NCBI GenBank assembly: GCA_001314625.1
Contig: LJSH01000001.1
Coordinates: 248,001 to 312,000 of the forward strand
DNA length: 64,000 nt
Direction of reading: 5' to 3'
Origin: Oceanicaulis sp. HLUCCA04
Lineage (GTDB): Bacteria > Pseudomonadota > Alphaproteobacteria > Caulobacterales > Maricaulaceae
In this document: positions 1-9,200 of the stretch, one piece after another
How positions within the stretch are numbered: the stretch's first letter is position 1
How the letters are laid out: every line of letters starts with the position of its first letter
Position numbers and translations under genes: made by a program
Notes under the pieces: generated by a model
What the model was told of the DNA's origin: nothing
Seen by the model: the letters and a program-made list of their open reading frames with translations, nothing else
Databases searched by the model: none

Positions 1-1
1 C

Positions 2-256
2 GTACAGCTTGTTGCGCTGATCTGCATCGGCGCGGTCCTTGTGTCCTTCCCGCTCGGCTTCGTGCCGTTCGGGCCGTTCCTTCCGGGGCTCACCGTGCTG
101 GTTTTTGGCCTGGCTATTGCCTCGCGCGACGGGCTGCTGCTGATCCTTGCCTGCGCCCTGCTGGCCGCATCGCTGTGGCTGCTGGAGCGCCTGTGGAACC
201 GGATCTCGCAGTCGGAGCTGATGGGCACGGTGATGTCCCTGTTCAGCGGCCTGTGA
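2..256 (+). CDS. ExoD-like exopolysaccharide synthesis protein, C-terminal fragment
   Basis: The reading frame is open from the window edge to a TGA at 254-256, so only the last 84 residues are visible. They form two or three hydrophobic segments. A VPFG-x-FLPGL turn is followed by a GLAIASRDGLL block and ends near a WLLERLW stretch. This pattern resembles the C-terminus of ExoD-family membrane proteins, which are linked to exopolysaccharide production in rhizobia. The true start lies upstream of the window; the GTG at 41 is internal. Any other small polytopic membrane protein remains possible. The next gene, gyrA, is separated by almost 400 bases, so the two are probably not in one operon. 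Confidence 0.55.
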   Translation, partial: VQLVALICIGAVLVSFPLGFVPFGPFLPGLTVLVFGLAIASRDGLLLILACALLAASLWLLERLWNRISQSELMGTVMSLFSGL

Positions 257-358
257 TCGGGCGCCAGAGAGCGCATGGCCGTCCGTTGTCATTGCGGGCG
301 CAGCAGCGTGCAAACCCGGCCCCGGGACATGTTTTTTAAAGGACTCTTCAACAGAGGG

Positions 359-376
359 CCCGGGCTCCGGCCCGGG
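359..376. repeat. GC-rich palindrome, REP-like
   Basis: Perfect 7-bp arms CCCGGGC and GCCCGGG are separated by the 4-base loop TCCG. It lies 100 bases past the ExoD-like stop codon and could act as a transcription barrier. It belongs to the same broad class of short GC-rich hairpins seen in many intergenic gaps of this window. Confidence 0.5.
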
Positions 377-407
377 GTCCAGATTCCCGCCATTGGGCTG
401 TTTCATG

Positions 408-431
408 GGTCCCGGCTCGGGGGCCGGGACC
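408..431. repeat. GC-rich palindrome with TCGGGG loop (type B)
   Basis: Perfect 9-bp arms GGTCCCGGC and GCCGGGACC flank the loop TCGGGG. The same six-base loop between GGNNCCC-type arms recurs at 5571-5596 and 9550-9575. The arms vary in compensated fashion while the loop stays fixed, which is how a dispersed structural repeat family behaves. Confidence 0.7.
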
Positions 432-650
432 ACGGTTGAGAATTTAGGTGAATATATAAGCCGCCGACGTGCTTTTCGGAATGACGAAGTGAGTTGATGT
501 CGTGCCGCCTCCCAACAACACCTCATCGTTTGCCGCGCGGGCACGGGCTTGGTAAACCCTTTTCCAGCTTTGCTGACACGTGATTCCGGTTGTCAGTACC
601 CTTCGTTTGCGGGCCGCCCCAGCGCCCGCCCGACTACAGGACAGATACGC

Positions 651-3533
651 TTGAGCGACACACCGAACGAGCCCGGCCCGGACGACATCGATATTGACCA
701 ATCCGGCGCTGGCGGGAACGGCATGAACGGCGACGCAGCGGGCGGGCCGACGCCGCCCCGCCCTGAAGGCGGACCGATGGTCTCCATCGAGGACGAGATG
801 CGCCGCTCCTATCTCGATTACGCGATGAGCGTGATCGTGAGCCGCGCCATTCCCGATGCGCGCGACGGCCTGAAACCGGTTCACCGCCGCATTTTGTGGT
901 CCATGCACGAGCAGGGCTATACGCACGACAAGCAGTATCGCAAATCGGCCCGCGTCGTCGGTGATGTGATCGGTAAATATCACCCGCACGGCGATCAGGC
1001 GGTGTATGACGCGCTGGCGCGCATGGCGCAGGATTTCTCGATGGGGCTGAAGCTCCTCGACGGCCAGGGCAATTTCGGCTCGGTCGATGGCGATCCGCCC
1101 GCTGCCATGCGCTATACCGAAGTGCGCATGGACCGGCCCGCCGAGGCGCTGCTGGCCGATATCGACAAGGAAACTGTCGATTACCGCGAGAACTATGACG
1201 CGTCGGAAAAAGAGCCAATTGTGCTGCCCGCGCGCTTCCCCAACCTGCTGGTCAACGGCGCAGGCGGTATCGCGGTCGGCATGGCGACGAATATCCCGCC
1301 GCACAATCTGTCGGAAATCGTCGATGCGACGGTCGCGCTTCTCGAAGACCCGGAACTGACTGATCTGGACCTTCTGGAATATGTCCCTGCGCCGGACTTT
1401 CCCACCGGCGGCGAGATTATCGGTCGCACCGGTGCGCGCAATGGCCTTCTGACCGGGCGCGGCTCGGTTCTGGTGCGTGGCAAGACCAGTATCGAGGAAA
1501 TCCGCAAGGACCGTCAGGCAATCCTGATTCACGAGATTCCCTATCAGGTGAACAAGGCCTCGATGATCGAGAAGATTGCCGATCTGGTGCGCGAAAAGCG
1601 TATCGAGGGCATTGCCGATCTGCGCGATGAATCCGACCGCTCGGGCATGCGGGTGGTCGTCGAGCTCAAGCGCGATGCCAATGCCGAAGTGATCCTGAAC
1701 CAGCTTTACCGCTGGAGCCCGCTGCAGACCTCTTTCGGGGTGAACATGCTGGCGCTGATCGGCGGCAAGCCGCAGCTGGCTGGGCTGAAGACATATCTCG
1801 AAACCTTCATCGCCTTCCGCAAGGAAGTGACGGCGCGCCGGGCCAAGTTCGATCTGAGAAAGGCGCGTGACCGCGCCCATATACTGATCGGCCTTGGTAT
1901 TGCGGTTGCCAATATCGACGAGGTCATTCGCCTGATCCGGGCTGCGCCGGACCCGGCGACGGCGCGTGAGCAGCTTAAAGAGCGCGCCTGGCCGGCCGCC
2001 GATATTGCCTCTCTGGTGGCACTGGTGGCCGATCCGCGCTCGATCATTCTGGAAAACCAGACCATCCACCTGACCGATGAACAGGCGCGCGCCATTCTGG
2101 AGCTGCGCCTGAATCGCCTCACGGCGCTGGGCCGCGACGAGATTTCCGGCGAGGCTGAAAAGCTGGCCCTCGAGATTGCCGACCTTCTGGATATTCTCAA
2201 AAGCCCCGTGCGTATCCGCGAGATCGTCAAGGCAGAGCTTCTGGATGCCAAGGAGCGTTTCGGTGTGCCGCGCCGTTCGGCCCTGGTCGAGGGTGATTTC
2301 GAGATCGAGGATGAAGACCTGATCCCCCGCGAGGAGATGGTCGTCACCCTGACCCATGGCGGCTACGTCAAACGCACCCCGCTATCGCTTTACCGGGCGC
2401 AGAACCGGGGCGGGCGCGGACGCGCGGGCATGGCGATGAAGGACGAGGATTTCGTCTCGACGCTGTTTGTCGCCTCCACCCATGCGCCGCTGCTGTTCTT
2501 CACCTCTGACGGCATGGTCTACAAGACCAAGACCTGGCGCCTGCCGCAGGGCGCGCCCAACACCAAGGGCAAATACCTCACCAATTTGTTGCCGACGCTC
2601 GCCGAAGGCGCCCGCGTGACGTCGATCATGGCCCTGCCCGAAGACGAGGCGGAATGGGCGCGCTTTGATGTGATGTTTGCCACCACGACGGGCGGCGTGC
2701 GCCGCAACAAGCTCTCCGACTTCGTGCAGGTGAACCGCAACGGCAAGATCGCGATGAAGCTGGAGGAGGCCGACGGCCAGATCCTGGATGTACGCCTATG
2801 CCACGAGGCGCAGGACGTGCTGCTGGCCACCGCTAACGGCAAGGCCATACGCTTCCCCGTCACTGATGTACGCGTGTTCGCCAGCCGCAACTCCACCGGC
2901 GTGCGCGGTATACGCATGGAAAAGGGTGATACCGCCATTTCCATGGCGATCCTCAACCATGTCGAGATCAGCCGGGCCGAGACCCGCGCCTATCTCAAAC
3001 GCCGCCGGGCCGAGATGCGCAATGAAGGCGATGAGGAGCTGGAGGGCGTAGAGGCCGAGATCGAGACCGGCGACGAGGACGAGGGTGAGGAAATCACCCT
3101 GTCCGAAGTGCGCTATCTGGAGCTGCGCGCCCACGAGGAAATACTTCTCAATGTCGTGGAATCCGGGATGGGCAAGCGCGTCATCTCCTACGAGTACTTC
3201 CCGCAGAGCCGCGGCGGGCAGGGTGTGTGGACCAAGGACCGCCAGCAGGCGGAGCCGCTGGCAGCATGCTTCCTGATCGAGGAGGGTGACACGGTGATGG
3301 CGGTGACCGATGGCGGTCAGCTCATCCGTTTCCCGCTCCATTCGGTGCGCATCGCCAGCCGGGCCACCAAGGGCGTTCGCCTGATCCGTCTTGCCAATGG
3401 CGAGAAGGTGGTGTCGGTTGCCCGCATCGCCCGGAACGAGGAAGCCGAAGACGGCGAAGATGATACCAGCGATGCTGGCCAGCCGGGTGATGCGCAAACC
3501 GGGCCGCAGGAAGGTCCGTCTGGAGAGAACTGA
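651..3533 (+). CDS. gyrA: DNA gyrase subunit A
   Basis: GyrA is the breakage-reunion subunit that, with GyrB, introduces negative supercoils using ATP. From the chosen TTG at 651 it is 960 residues. The winged-helix/tower region is intact: KYHPHGD then a YDALARM helix (about 110-125), the catalytic tyrosine in AAMRYTE (Tyr155, codon 1113-1115), and the GyrA box QNRGGRG at about 584-590, followed by beta-pinwheel repeats. The position equivalent to E. coli Ser83 is Gln (codon 996-998), and Asp87 is kept. The C-terminal domain carries an acidic insert and an acidic tail. TTG 651 follows CAGGACAG and gives the residues [12 protein letters not shown] 549 or ATG 723 are alternatives. The stop overlaps the coaD start. 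Confidence 0.97.
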   Translation: MSDTPNEPGPDDIDIDQSGAGGNGMNGDAAGGPTPPRPEGGPMVSIEDEMRRSYLDYAMSVIVSRAIPDARDGLKPVHRRILWSMHEQGYTHDKQYRKSARVVGDVIGKYHPHGDQAVYDALARMAQDFSMGLKLLDGQGNFGSVDGDPPAAMRYTEVRMDRPAEALLADIDKETVDYRENYDASEKEPIVLPARFPNLLVNGAGGIAVGMATNIPPHNLSEIVDATVALLEDPELTDLDLLEYVPAPDFPTGGEIIGRTGARNGLLTGRGSVLVRGKTSIEEIRKDRQAILIHEIPYQVNKASMIEKIADLVREKRIEGIADLRDESDRSGMRVVVELKRDANAEVILNQLYRWSPLQTSFGVNMLALIGGKPQLAGLKTYLETFIAFRKEVTARRAKFDLRKARDRAHILIGLGIAVANIDEVIRLIRAAPDPATAREQLKERAWPAADIASLVALVADPRSIILENQTIHLTDEQARAILELRLNRLTALGRDEISGEAEKLALEIADLLDILKSPVRIREIVKAELLDAKERFGVPRRSALVEGDFEIEDEDLIPREEMVVTLTHGGYVKRTPLSLYRAQNRGGRGRAGMAMKDEDFVSTLFVASTHAPLLFFTSDGMVYKTKTWRLPQGAPNTKGKYLTNLLPTLAEGARVTSIMALPEDEAEWARFDVMFATTTGGVRRNKLSDFVQVNRNGKIAMKLEEADGQILDVRLCHEAQDVLLATANGKAIRFPVTDVRVFASRNSTGVRGIRMEKGDTAISMAILNHVEISRAETRAYLKRRRAEMRNEGDEELEGVEAEIETGDEDEGEEITLSEVRYLELRAHEEILLNVVESGMGKRVISYEYFPQSRGGQGVWTKDRQQAEPLAACFLIEEGDTVMAVTDGGQLIRFPLHSVRIASRATKGVRLIRLANGEKVVSVARIARNEEAEDGEDDTSDAGQPGDAQTGPQEGPSGEN

Positions 3534-4027
3534 TGAAAGAGCGCGTCGCCCTCTATCCCGGCACGTTCGATCCGCTGACCAATGGTCATATCGACATCGT
3601 GCGCCGCGCGGTGAAGCTCTATGACAAGCTGGTGATCGGTATCGCGCGCAATGACGACAAGCGGCCGCTCTTCTCGCTTGATGAGCGCGTTGAAATGGCG
3701 CTGGACCTGACGCGCGAGTATAATGGCGAGACGGTTATCGAGGTGCGGCCCTTTTCCGGCCTGCTGATGCACTTTGCCGAGGAAGTCGGGGCAGGGGCCA
3801 TCGTGCGCGGGCTGCGCGCGGTTTCCGATTTCGAGTATGAATTCCAGATGGTAGGCATGAACCAGCGCCTCAATTCTGACATCGAGACGGTGTTTTTGAT
3901 GGCTGATCCGCGCCACCAGGCGATTGCCTCGCGCCTCGTCAAGGAAATCGCGCGCCTGGGCGGGGATATTACCGCCTTCGTGCCGCCTACCATCAAGACG
4001 CGCGTTCTGGAAAGGTTTGCCTCATGA
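3533..4027 (+). CDS. coaD: Phosphopantetheine adenylyltransferase
   Basis: CoaD transfers AMP from ATP to 4'-phosphopantetheine, the penultimate step of coenzyme A synthesis, in the cytoplasm. The 164-residue length fits the family. The nucleotidyltransferase signature is visible at the N-terminus (YPGTFDPLTNGHID, with the T-x-G-H box at 16-19). A GLR motif follows in AIVRGLRAVSDFEYE, and the late ISSS-like motif appears as AIASRLVKE. The ATG at 3533 shares its A with the gyrA TGA, so translation is probably coupled. The stop in turn overlaps the ATG of the following cyclophilin. Placement directly after gyrA is common in this group, as far as I recall. Confidence 0.96.
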   Translation: MKERVALYPGTFDPLTNGHIDIVRRAVKLYDKLVIGIARNDDKRPLFSLDERVEMALDLTREYNGETVIEVRPFSGLLMHFAEEVGAGAIVRGLRAVSDFEYEFQMVGMNQRLNSDIETVFLMADPRHQAIASRLVKEIARLGGDITAFVPPTIKTRVLERFAS

Positions 4028-4989
4028 CGATGCCCCTGGCTTCTGCCTTGCTGAAGGCAAGCGTCAGCGCTTTCGTTCTGGCGGCTGCCGCCTGCGCCGA
4101 AGCGTCATCGGACGCCGGTACGGCCGAGACGGCGGCGGACACCACGCAGGAAGCGAGCGCGGCCGATCAGATTATCGACGATGCGCCGCAGGCTGCGTGG
4201 CGCGCGGTTGATCCGGACGATCTCCTCGTGATCTCGACGCGCGGCGGCGATATCTGGGTCGAGCTGGCGCCGGAGTTTGCGCCCGACCATGTGGCGCGCA
4301 TCCGCGAGCTTGTCGGGCAAGGCTTTTATGATGGCAAGGTCTGGCACCGTGTCATCCGGGACTTCATGGCGCAGGGCGGCGGGGCGTCTGACAATGCGGG
4401 CCTCGCGGCGGACATGGATCCGTTGCAGGCCGAGTTCGTCATCAGCCGCCCGATGGACACCGACATCAATATTACCGAGTTGCAGGACCGGGTGATCAAT
4501 CCGCGCGAAGGCTCAACACGCGCCCGCGCCGGTTTCTGGAACGGATTTCCCGCCTCCACCATTCCGATGGCACAGGCTGGCATCCGCGTGGACGGCCAGG
4601 TGGAATCCTGGCTGCTGCATTGCCGCGGCGCAGCGGCGATGGCGCGGACGACGGACCCGAACTCGTCGATCAGCCAGTTCTACATCACGACCGGCAATCC
4701 GGCCCATCTGGAGGCGGCCTATACGGTGTGGGGACGTGTCCGGGCCGGGCAGGACGCCGTTGACGCCATCCGCGTGGGCACGATGGGCGAGACCATGGGC
4801 TTCCGCCCGGACTTCATCATCTCCGCGCGCATGGCTAGCGAGCTGCCTGAAAGCGAGCGCCTCACTATCGAGGTGTTTGACACCGACACGCCTGATTTCG
4901 CCGATTATCTGGACGCCGTGCAGGCTTCCAATGACGGCACTTTGCCTGATGTCTGTGACATCGAAATTCCTGTTCGCATTACGGAGTAA
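4024..4989 (+). CDS. Lipoprotein cyclophilin-type peptidyl-prolyl isomerase
   Basis: This is a 321-residue cyclophilin-fold isomerase predicted to work in the periplasm. Residues 1-23 look like a type II signal peptide ending in AAAC, with Cys24 as the lipidated residue and Ala after it, consistent with outer-membrane sorting. A low-complexity Ala/Glu/Asp linker follows. Cyclophilin motifs are present: VWHRVIRDFMAQGGG and, later, MARTTDPNSSISQFYIT. Between them is about 55 residues more than in the next gene's product, including a WLLHCRGAAAMAR stretch, so the active-site face is remodelled. The start overlaps the coaD stop (ATGA). The second cyclophilin begins 5 bases after the stop, forming a periplasmic/cytoplasmic pair. 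Confidence 0.9.
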   Translation: MTMPLASALLKASVSAFVLAAAACAEASSDAGTAETAADTTQEASAADQIIDDAPQAAWRAVDPDDLLVISTRGGDIWVELAPEFAPDHVARIRELVGQGFYDGKVWHRVIRDFMAQGGGASDNAGLAADMDPLQAEFVISRPMDTDINITELQDRVINPREGSTRARAGFWNGFPASTIPMAQAGIRVDGQVESWLLHCRGAAAMARTTDPNSSISQFYITTGNPAHLEAAYTVWGRVRAGQDAVDAIRVGTMGETMGFRPDFIISARMASELPESERLTIEVFDTDTPDFADYLDAVQASNDGTLPDVCDIEIPVRITE

Positions 4990-4994
4990 TTGCC

Positions 4995-5441
4995 TTGGCC
5001 GATACCCTCATTTTCACCCTGGACACTGGCGGCGATGTAAAAATCCGCTTTCGCCCCGATCTTGCGCCCAAGCACGTGGCGCGCATCACCGAGCTGGCGC
5101 AGAGCGGCTTTTATGACGGTATCAGTTTCCACCGCGTGATTGACGGTTTCGTCGCGCAAGGCGGCTGCCCGAAAGGCACCGGAACGGGCGGATCGGGCAC
5201 GAAAATCCCGGCCGAATTCAACGCCGAACGCCATGTTCGCGGCACCATGTCGATGGCCCGCACCAATGACCCGGATTCGGCTGACAGCCAGTTCTTCATC
5301 TGCCTGGACGCCGTGCCCTATCTCGACAACAACTACACCGTCTGGGGCGAGGTGATCGAGGGTATGGAGTTTGTTGACGCCCTGCCCAAGGGCGAACCGC
5401 CCCGCAATCCGGGCAAGATCGTCAAGGCGACGGTTCAGTAG
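4995..5441 (+). CDS. Cytoplasmic cyclophilin-type peptidyl-prolyl isomerase
   Basis: This compact 148-residue cyclophilin has no signal peptide and should catalyse proline cis/trans isomerisation in the cytoplasm. The core motifs are complete: FHRVIDGFVAQGG, the GTGTGGSG turn, MARTNDPDSADSQFFI, and NNYTVWGEVIEGM. Its length and motifs match the small bacterial PpiB-like class. Translation probably starts at the TTG at 4995, which is preceded by GGAG about 8 bases upstream inside the end of the previous gene. It follows the lipoprotein cyclophilin by 5 bases, so the two are co-transcribed. Confidence 0.93.
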   Translation: MADTLIFTLDTGGDVKIRFRPDLAPKHVARITELAQSGFYDGISFHRVIDGFVAQGGCPKGTGTGGSGTKIPAEFNAERHVRGTMSMARTNDPDSADSQFFICLDAVPYLDNNYTVWGEVIEGMEFVDALPKGEPPRNPGKIVKATVQ

Positions 5442-5512
5442 TTTATCTCATGGTGAAACCCCGGAACGCGCAAAGCGCGTATTCGGGGTTTCCCTCCTTG
5501 GCTTGCCATCCG

Positions 5513-5537
5513 GGGTGCCCGGCTTGACCGGGCATCC
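5513..5537. repeat. Palindrome with CTTGA loop (type D)
   Basis: Arms GGGTGCCCGG and CCGGGCATCC (one wobble pair) flank the loop CTTGA. The same loop, or its complement TCAAG, occurs between CCCGGG-type arms at 6793-6811 and 24474-24498. It lies in the 239-base gap between the cyclophilin and queA. Confidence 0.6.
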
Positions 5538-5570
5538 AGTAGGTTGTCGACACGCCGCCGGTGTTGTTCT

Positions 5571-5596
5571 GGTTCCCCGGTCGGGGCCGGGGAACC
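5571..5596. repeat. Palindrome with TCGGGG loop (type B)
   Basis: Perfect 10-bp arms GGTTCCCCGG and CCGGGGAACC surround the loop TCGGGG. It is the second copy of the loop-conserved type B hairpin and stands only 34 bases after the type D hairpin. The two together fill most of the spacer before queA. Confidence 0.7.
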
Positions 5597-5680
5597 CGGA
5601 TGGCAAGCGCGAAGCGACCAGTCGCTGCTGCGGCGCTGGTCAGTCTTGCGATTTTCCGCCTCGCCGCTACACCCACCCCC

Positions 5681-6745
5681 ATGAAACTCTCCGACTTTGA
5701 CTTTGACCTGCCCGAGGACCGGATCGCGCTGAGGCCTGCCCGGCCCAGAGACAGCGCGCGTCTTCTGCATGTGGGCGGGGGCGGGGCACTGGCCGACTAC
5801 ACCATGCTGGACCTGCCGGCACTCCTGCAGCCCGGCGATCTTCTGGTGCTGAACAATACCAGCGTGATCCCGGCGGCGCTCACCGGCGAACGCCCGGCAC
5901 GCGCGCAAGGTGGCGGCGGACCGGCACGCATCGATCTGAACCTGCATACCCGCGTGGGCGAGGATAGCTGGCGCGCCTTCGCGCGGCCCGCAAAACGTCT
6001 GCGCGCGGGCGATGAACTCCAGTTCGGTTCGCGCCTGTCTGCGCGTGTTCTCGACAGGGCCGATGGCGGCGATATTGGATTACAGTTCAATGTGTCAGGC
6101 GCAGCACTTGATGCAGAACTTGAGCATGCAGGCAATCCACCTCTGCCCCCCTATATCGCCTCGAAGCGGGCAGCGGACGCCGAAGACCGCGAGGACTACC
6201 AGACCCTGTTTTCAGATCCCGAACGCAGAGGCTCGGTCGCGGCGCCTACGGCGGGCCTGCATTTTACCGAGCGGCTGTTTGCGGCGCTGGAAGCGCGCGG
6301 GGTGCAGACGACCCAGCTCACGCTTCATGTCGGAGCGGGCACCTTCCTGCCGGTAAAGACCGAAAACGTCGCCGAGCATATTATGCATGCCGAATGGTAT
6401 GAGATCAGCGACGAGAGCGCGGCGGCGATCAATGCCGCGAAGGCCGCAGGCCGGCGCATCATCCCGGTCGGCACCACGGCGCTGCGCACGCTGGAAAGCG
6501 CCGCTGACGAGGCCGGGAGCGTCAACGCGGGGAGCGCCGAGACGGCCATCTTCATCACGCCGGGCTATCGCTTCAAGATCACCGATGCCCTGCTGACCAA
6601 TTTCCACCTGCCAAAGTCCACGCTCTTCATGCTGGTCAGTGCGCTGGCGGGGCTGGACACGATGCAGGCCGCCTATGCGCACGCTATTCAGCAGCACTAC
6701 CGCTTCTTCTCTTACGGCGATGCGTGCCTGATCGAGCGGGGGTAG
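5681..6745 (+). CDS. queA: S-adenosylmethionine:tRNA ribosyltransferase-isomerase
   Basis: QueA transfers the ribosyl part of S-adenosylmethionine to 7-aminomethyl-7-deazaguanine in tRNA, making epoxyqueuosine. The 354-residue protein begins MKLSDFDFDLPEDRIAL and contains the family blocks RPARPRDSARLL, VLNNTSVIPA, GSVAAPTAGLHFT, LHVGAGTFLPV, and the C-terminal LTNFHLPKSTLFMLVSAL. The frame is open upstream to 5561, but that part is palindromic repeat, so the ATG at 5681 is preferred. The usual partner tgt does not follow. Instead there is a repeat-rich gap and the convergent typA gene. Confidence 0.96.
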   Translation: MKLSDFDFDLPEDRIALRPARPRDSARLLHVGGGGALADYTMLDLPALLQPGDLLVLNNTSVIPAALTGERPARAQGGGGPARIDLNLHTRVGEDSWRAFARPAKRLRAGDELQFGSRLSARVLDRADGGDIGLQFNVSGAALDAELEHAGNPPLPPYIASKRAADAEDREDYQTLFSDPERRGSVAAPTAGLHFTERLFAALEARGVQTTQLTLHVGAGTFLPVKTENVAEHIMHAEWYEISDESAAAINAAKAAGRRIIPVGTTALRTLESAADEAGSVNAGSAETAIFITPGYRFKITDALLTNFHLPKSTLFMLVSALAGLDTMQAAYAHAIQQHYRFFSYGDACLIERG

Positions 6746-6792
6746 CCGCCTCTCGTCTCCTGGCGGTTCAACCGCGGTCTGCGGCTTGAGTA

Positions 6793-6811
6793 TCCCGGGT
6801 CAAGCCCGGGA
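6793..6811. repeat. Palindrome with TCAAG loop (type D)
   Basis: Perfect 7-bp arms TCCCGGG and CCCGGGA flank TCAAG. It is 47 bases downstream of the queA stop and can serve as a terminator-like hairpin, though no T-run follows. Confidence 0.6.
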
Positions 6812-6850
6812 ACCCGGTACACAGGACTGCGCGCCACAGCACCACAACAT

Positions 6851-6940
6851 CGTCATCCCCGCGCAGGCGGGGATCCAGAGATCATAGGGCTCAGCCTTTT
6901 ACAAAATGGCTCTGGGTTCCCGCCTGCGCGGGAACGACGA
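6851..6940. repeat. Inverted pair of type C palindromes between convergent genes
   Basis: Two related hairpin units face each other. The first (6855-6874) has arms ATCCCCGC and GCGGGGAT around GCAG. The second (6916-6935) has arms GTTCCCGC and GCGGGAAC around CTGC, the complement of GCAG. Each is bordered by CGTC-type and CCAG-type flanks in mirror orientation, separated by about 40 bases. The layout resembles a REP doublet. It sits between the ends of queA and typA and probably blocks transcription from both sides. A near-identical arrangement occurs at 60436-60524. Confidence 0.8.
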
Positions 6941-7035
6941 GGACAGGGACACCGGCGCGAAGCGCCGAAAAGCGCGAACGCGCGCCCGCGCTCGTGCGCG
7001 GAACATCGCAACGCGGATGCGTTGCGCGACCTGCC

Positions 7036-8862
7036 TCAAGCCTTCTCGCGGCTGGCCTTCTTGCGCTCGTGTTCCAGCAGGAATTTCTTGCGGATGCGGA
7101 TGGTCTGCGGCGTCACCTCGACCAGCTCGTCATCATTGATGAACTCCAGCGCATATTCCAGCGTCACGCGGACTGGCGGCACCAGCACCACGGCCTCGTC
7201 GGCGCCTGCCGCGCGGATATTGGTCAGCTTCTTGCCCTTGAGGGGATTGACGACCATGTCCTCTTCGCGCGCATTCAGGCCGATGATCATGCCCTCATAG
7301 ACTTCCGCCGCGTGGCCGATGAACAGCTTGCCGCGCTCCTGGATATTCCACAGCGCGTAGGCGAGCGCCTTGCCGGTATCCATTGAGATGATTGCGCCCT
7401 TGGGCCGCTGGCCGACTTCGCCTGCCTGTTTGGGCCCGTAATGGTCAAACCCGTGGAACATCAGGCCGGAGCCCTGGGTGAGGGTCAGGAATTCGGAGCG
7501 GAAACCGATCAGGCCGCGCGTGGGCACGACATAGTCCAGGCGCACGCGGCCATTGCCGTCCGGCACCATGTTCTTCATCTCGGCCTTGCGTGAGCCGAGG
7601 CGCTCCATCACCCCGCCCTGGTGGATTTCCTCCACATCAATGGTCAGGTTTTCAAACGGCTCGCATTCCACGCCGTCAACCAGTTTGGTGATGACTTCGG
7701 GGCGGCCGACAGCGAGCTCAAAGCCTTCGCGGCGCATTGTCTCGATCAGGATGGACAGGTGCAGCTCGCCCCGGCCGGACACCTTGAACTTGTCGGCATC
7801 GTCCAGCTGGACCACGCGCAGCGCCACATTGTGGATCAGCTCGCGGTCGAGCCGCTCCTTGATATTGCGCGAGGTGACATATTTGCCTTCGCGCCCTGCG
7901 AAGGGGGAATCGTTGACCTGGAAGGTCATGGAGATGGTCGGCTCGTCCACGACCAGCGCGGGCAGGGCCTCCACATGTTCAGGGTCGCACAGCGTGTCAG
8001 AGATGTTGAGCGGATCAATGCCGGTAAAGGTGATGATGTCACCGGCGCTGGCGCTGTCCATTTCCACGCGTTCAAGGCCGTGGAAGCCGAATACCTGCAA
8101 CACCTTGCCCTTGCGGGTCTTGCCGTCCGCGCCGGCGATGGCGACCTGCTGGTTTTTCGCCAGCTTGCCGCGGCGGATGCGGCCAATGCCGATAACGCCG
8201 GTATAGCTGGAATAGTCGAGCGCGGAGACCTGAAGCTGGAGCGGGCCATTGCGGTCCACATCCGGCTGGGAGACACGCTCGACAATGGTCTGGAAGAGCG
8301 GGTCCATGGTGTCGCTGGGCGTGGCGGGGTCCAGCGTGGCAAACCCCTGCAGGGCCGAAGCGTAGACGATCGGGAAATCCATCTGGTCGTCATTGGCGCC
8401 CAGACGGTCAAACAGGTCGAAAGTCTGGTCCACCACCCAGTCCGGGCGCGCGCTCGGGCGGTCAATCTTGTTGATGACCACGATGGGTTTGAGACCCAGT
8501 GCCAGCGCTTTTTTCGTCACGAACGTGGTCTGCGGCATCGGGCCGTCGACGGCATCGACCAGCAGCAGAACCGAATCGACCATCGACAGGACGCGCTCCA
8601 CCTCGCCGCCGAAATCGGCGTGGCCGGGCGTGTCGACAATGTTGATGCGCCAGTCACCCCAGAGCACAGACGTGTTCTTGGCCAGAATGGTGATGCCGCG
8701 CTCTTTTTCCAGATCGTTGGAATCCATCACCCTTTCGACTTCCTCCCCGCGCGTGCCCAGCGTGCCGGACTGGCGCAGCAGCTTGTCGACGAGGGTGGTT
8801 TTGCCGTGATCGACGTGAGCGACGATGGCGATATTGCGCAGCTTCTCGACCGGAAAGGTCAT
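7036..8862 (-). CDS. typA: Ribosome-associated GTPase TypA/BipA
   Basis: TypA is a translational GTPase related to EF-G/LepA that binds ribosomes and supports growth under stress and 50S assembly. At 608 residues it has the normal length. The GTPase motifs are clear: [10 protein letters not shown] (P-loop), a switch I threonine in [21 protein letters not shown], and [21 protein letters not shown] stretch typical of TypA comes before the C-terminal domain, which ends in a basic tail ([17 protein letters not shown]). The ATG at 8862 begins [13 protein letters not shown] as in homologues. It converges on queA and appears monocistronic, with repeat-filled gaps on both sides. Confidence 0.97.
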   Translation of the reverse strand: MTFPVEKLRNIAIVAHVDHGKTTLVDKLLRQSGTLGTRGEEVERVMDSNDLEKERGITILAKNTSVLWGDWRINIVDTPGHADFGGEVERVLSMVDSVLLLVDAVDGPMPQTTFVTKKALALGLKPIVVINKIDRPSARPDWVVDQTFDLFDRLGANDDQMDFPIVYASALQGFATLDPATPSDTMDPLFQTIVERVSQPDVDRNGPLQLQVSALDYSSYTGVIGIGRIRRGKLAKNQQVAIAGADGKTRKGKVLQVFGFHGLERVEMDSASAGDIITFTGIDPLNISDTLCDPEHVEALPALVVDEPTISMTFQVNDSPFAGREGKYVTSRNIKERLDRELIHNVALRVVQLDDADKFKVSGRGELHLSILIETMRREGFELAVGRPEVITKLVDGVECEPFENLTIDVEEIHQGGVMERLGSRKAEMKNMVPDGNGRVRLDYVVPTRGLIGFRSEFLTLTQGSGLMFHGFDHYGPKQAGEVGQRPKGAIISMDTGKALAYALWNIQERGKLFIGHAAEVYEGMIIGLNAREEDMVVNPLKGKKLTNIRAAGADEAVVLVPPVRVTLEYALEFINDDELVEVTPQTIRIRKKFLLEHERKKASREKA

Positions 8863-8992
8863 GGAGGTGTTCCTGACGTCTGGGGAGGTAAGTGTTCTTT
8901 TCGCGCGCCCTCATACAGGCGGGCGCGCCTTATGGCCAGCAATCATGCAGGGGGGGCAGGCTTTGCATTTTTACCGGCCGACCTCTCAACCG

Positions 8993-9018
8993 GGGTCCCC
9001 CGCCCTGACGGGGGACCC
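8993..9018. repeat. Palindrome, type A copy 1
   Basis: Perfect 10-bp arms GGGTCCCCCG and CGGGGGACCC flank the loop CCCTGA. The flank ACCTCTCAACCG before it matches that of copy 2 at one mismatch, so the repeated unit is longer than the hairpin alone. Confidence 0.75.
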
Positions 9019-9174
9019 ATTTTCCGGGTTTAAGCCCATCATCCGCGTTTTTCCGGTAGATGCCGGGATGGCGGTGTGTCGGTAACAATTTCTGGGTCTC
9101 CGGTCGGGGCAGGCGACACCGGTGAGTTTGCCTTCCCGAAAATCCTGAAAGTTTTTTCGATTACCTCTCCACCG

Positions 9175-9200
9175 GGGTCCCCCGCTCTGACGGGGGACCC
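9175..9200. repeat. Palindrome, type A copy 2, at the 3' end of the GIY-YIG gene
   Basis: The same 10-bp arms as copy 1 flank CTCTGA. It lies only 5 bases beyond the stop codon of the GIY-YIG gene (which reads on the - strand and stops at 9206-9208). It may therefore double as that gene's terminator hairpin. Confidence 0.75.

Larger units (their letters stand above)
257..650. other. Intergenic region upstream of gyrA with GC-rich palindromes
   Basis: No convincing gene is seen here. The region holds two GC-rich hairpins (359-376 and 408-431), then a short AT-richer stretch around 440-465 that could contain the gyrA promoter. The frame of gyrA stays open back to a TTG at 549, but the residues encoded between 549 and 650 look unlike GyrA. 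I treat them as untranslated leader. Confidence 0.6.

Noticed and set aside
444-2357. Long - strand frame of 637 codons opposite gyrA
   Set aside because: It is fully antisense to gyrA, whose motifs are intact. High-GC genes often leave long open antisense frames, and no family-like motif appears.
7621-9033. 470-codon + strand frame opposite typA
   Set aside because: It overlaps the complete typA gene on the other strand and its product is low-complexity, unlike any family.
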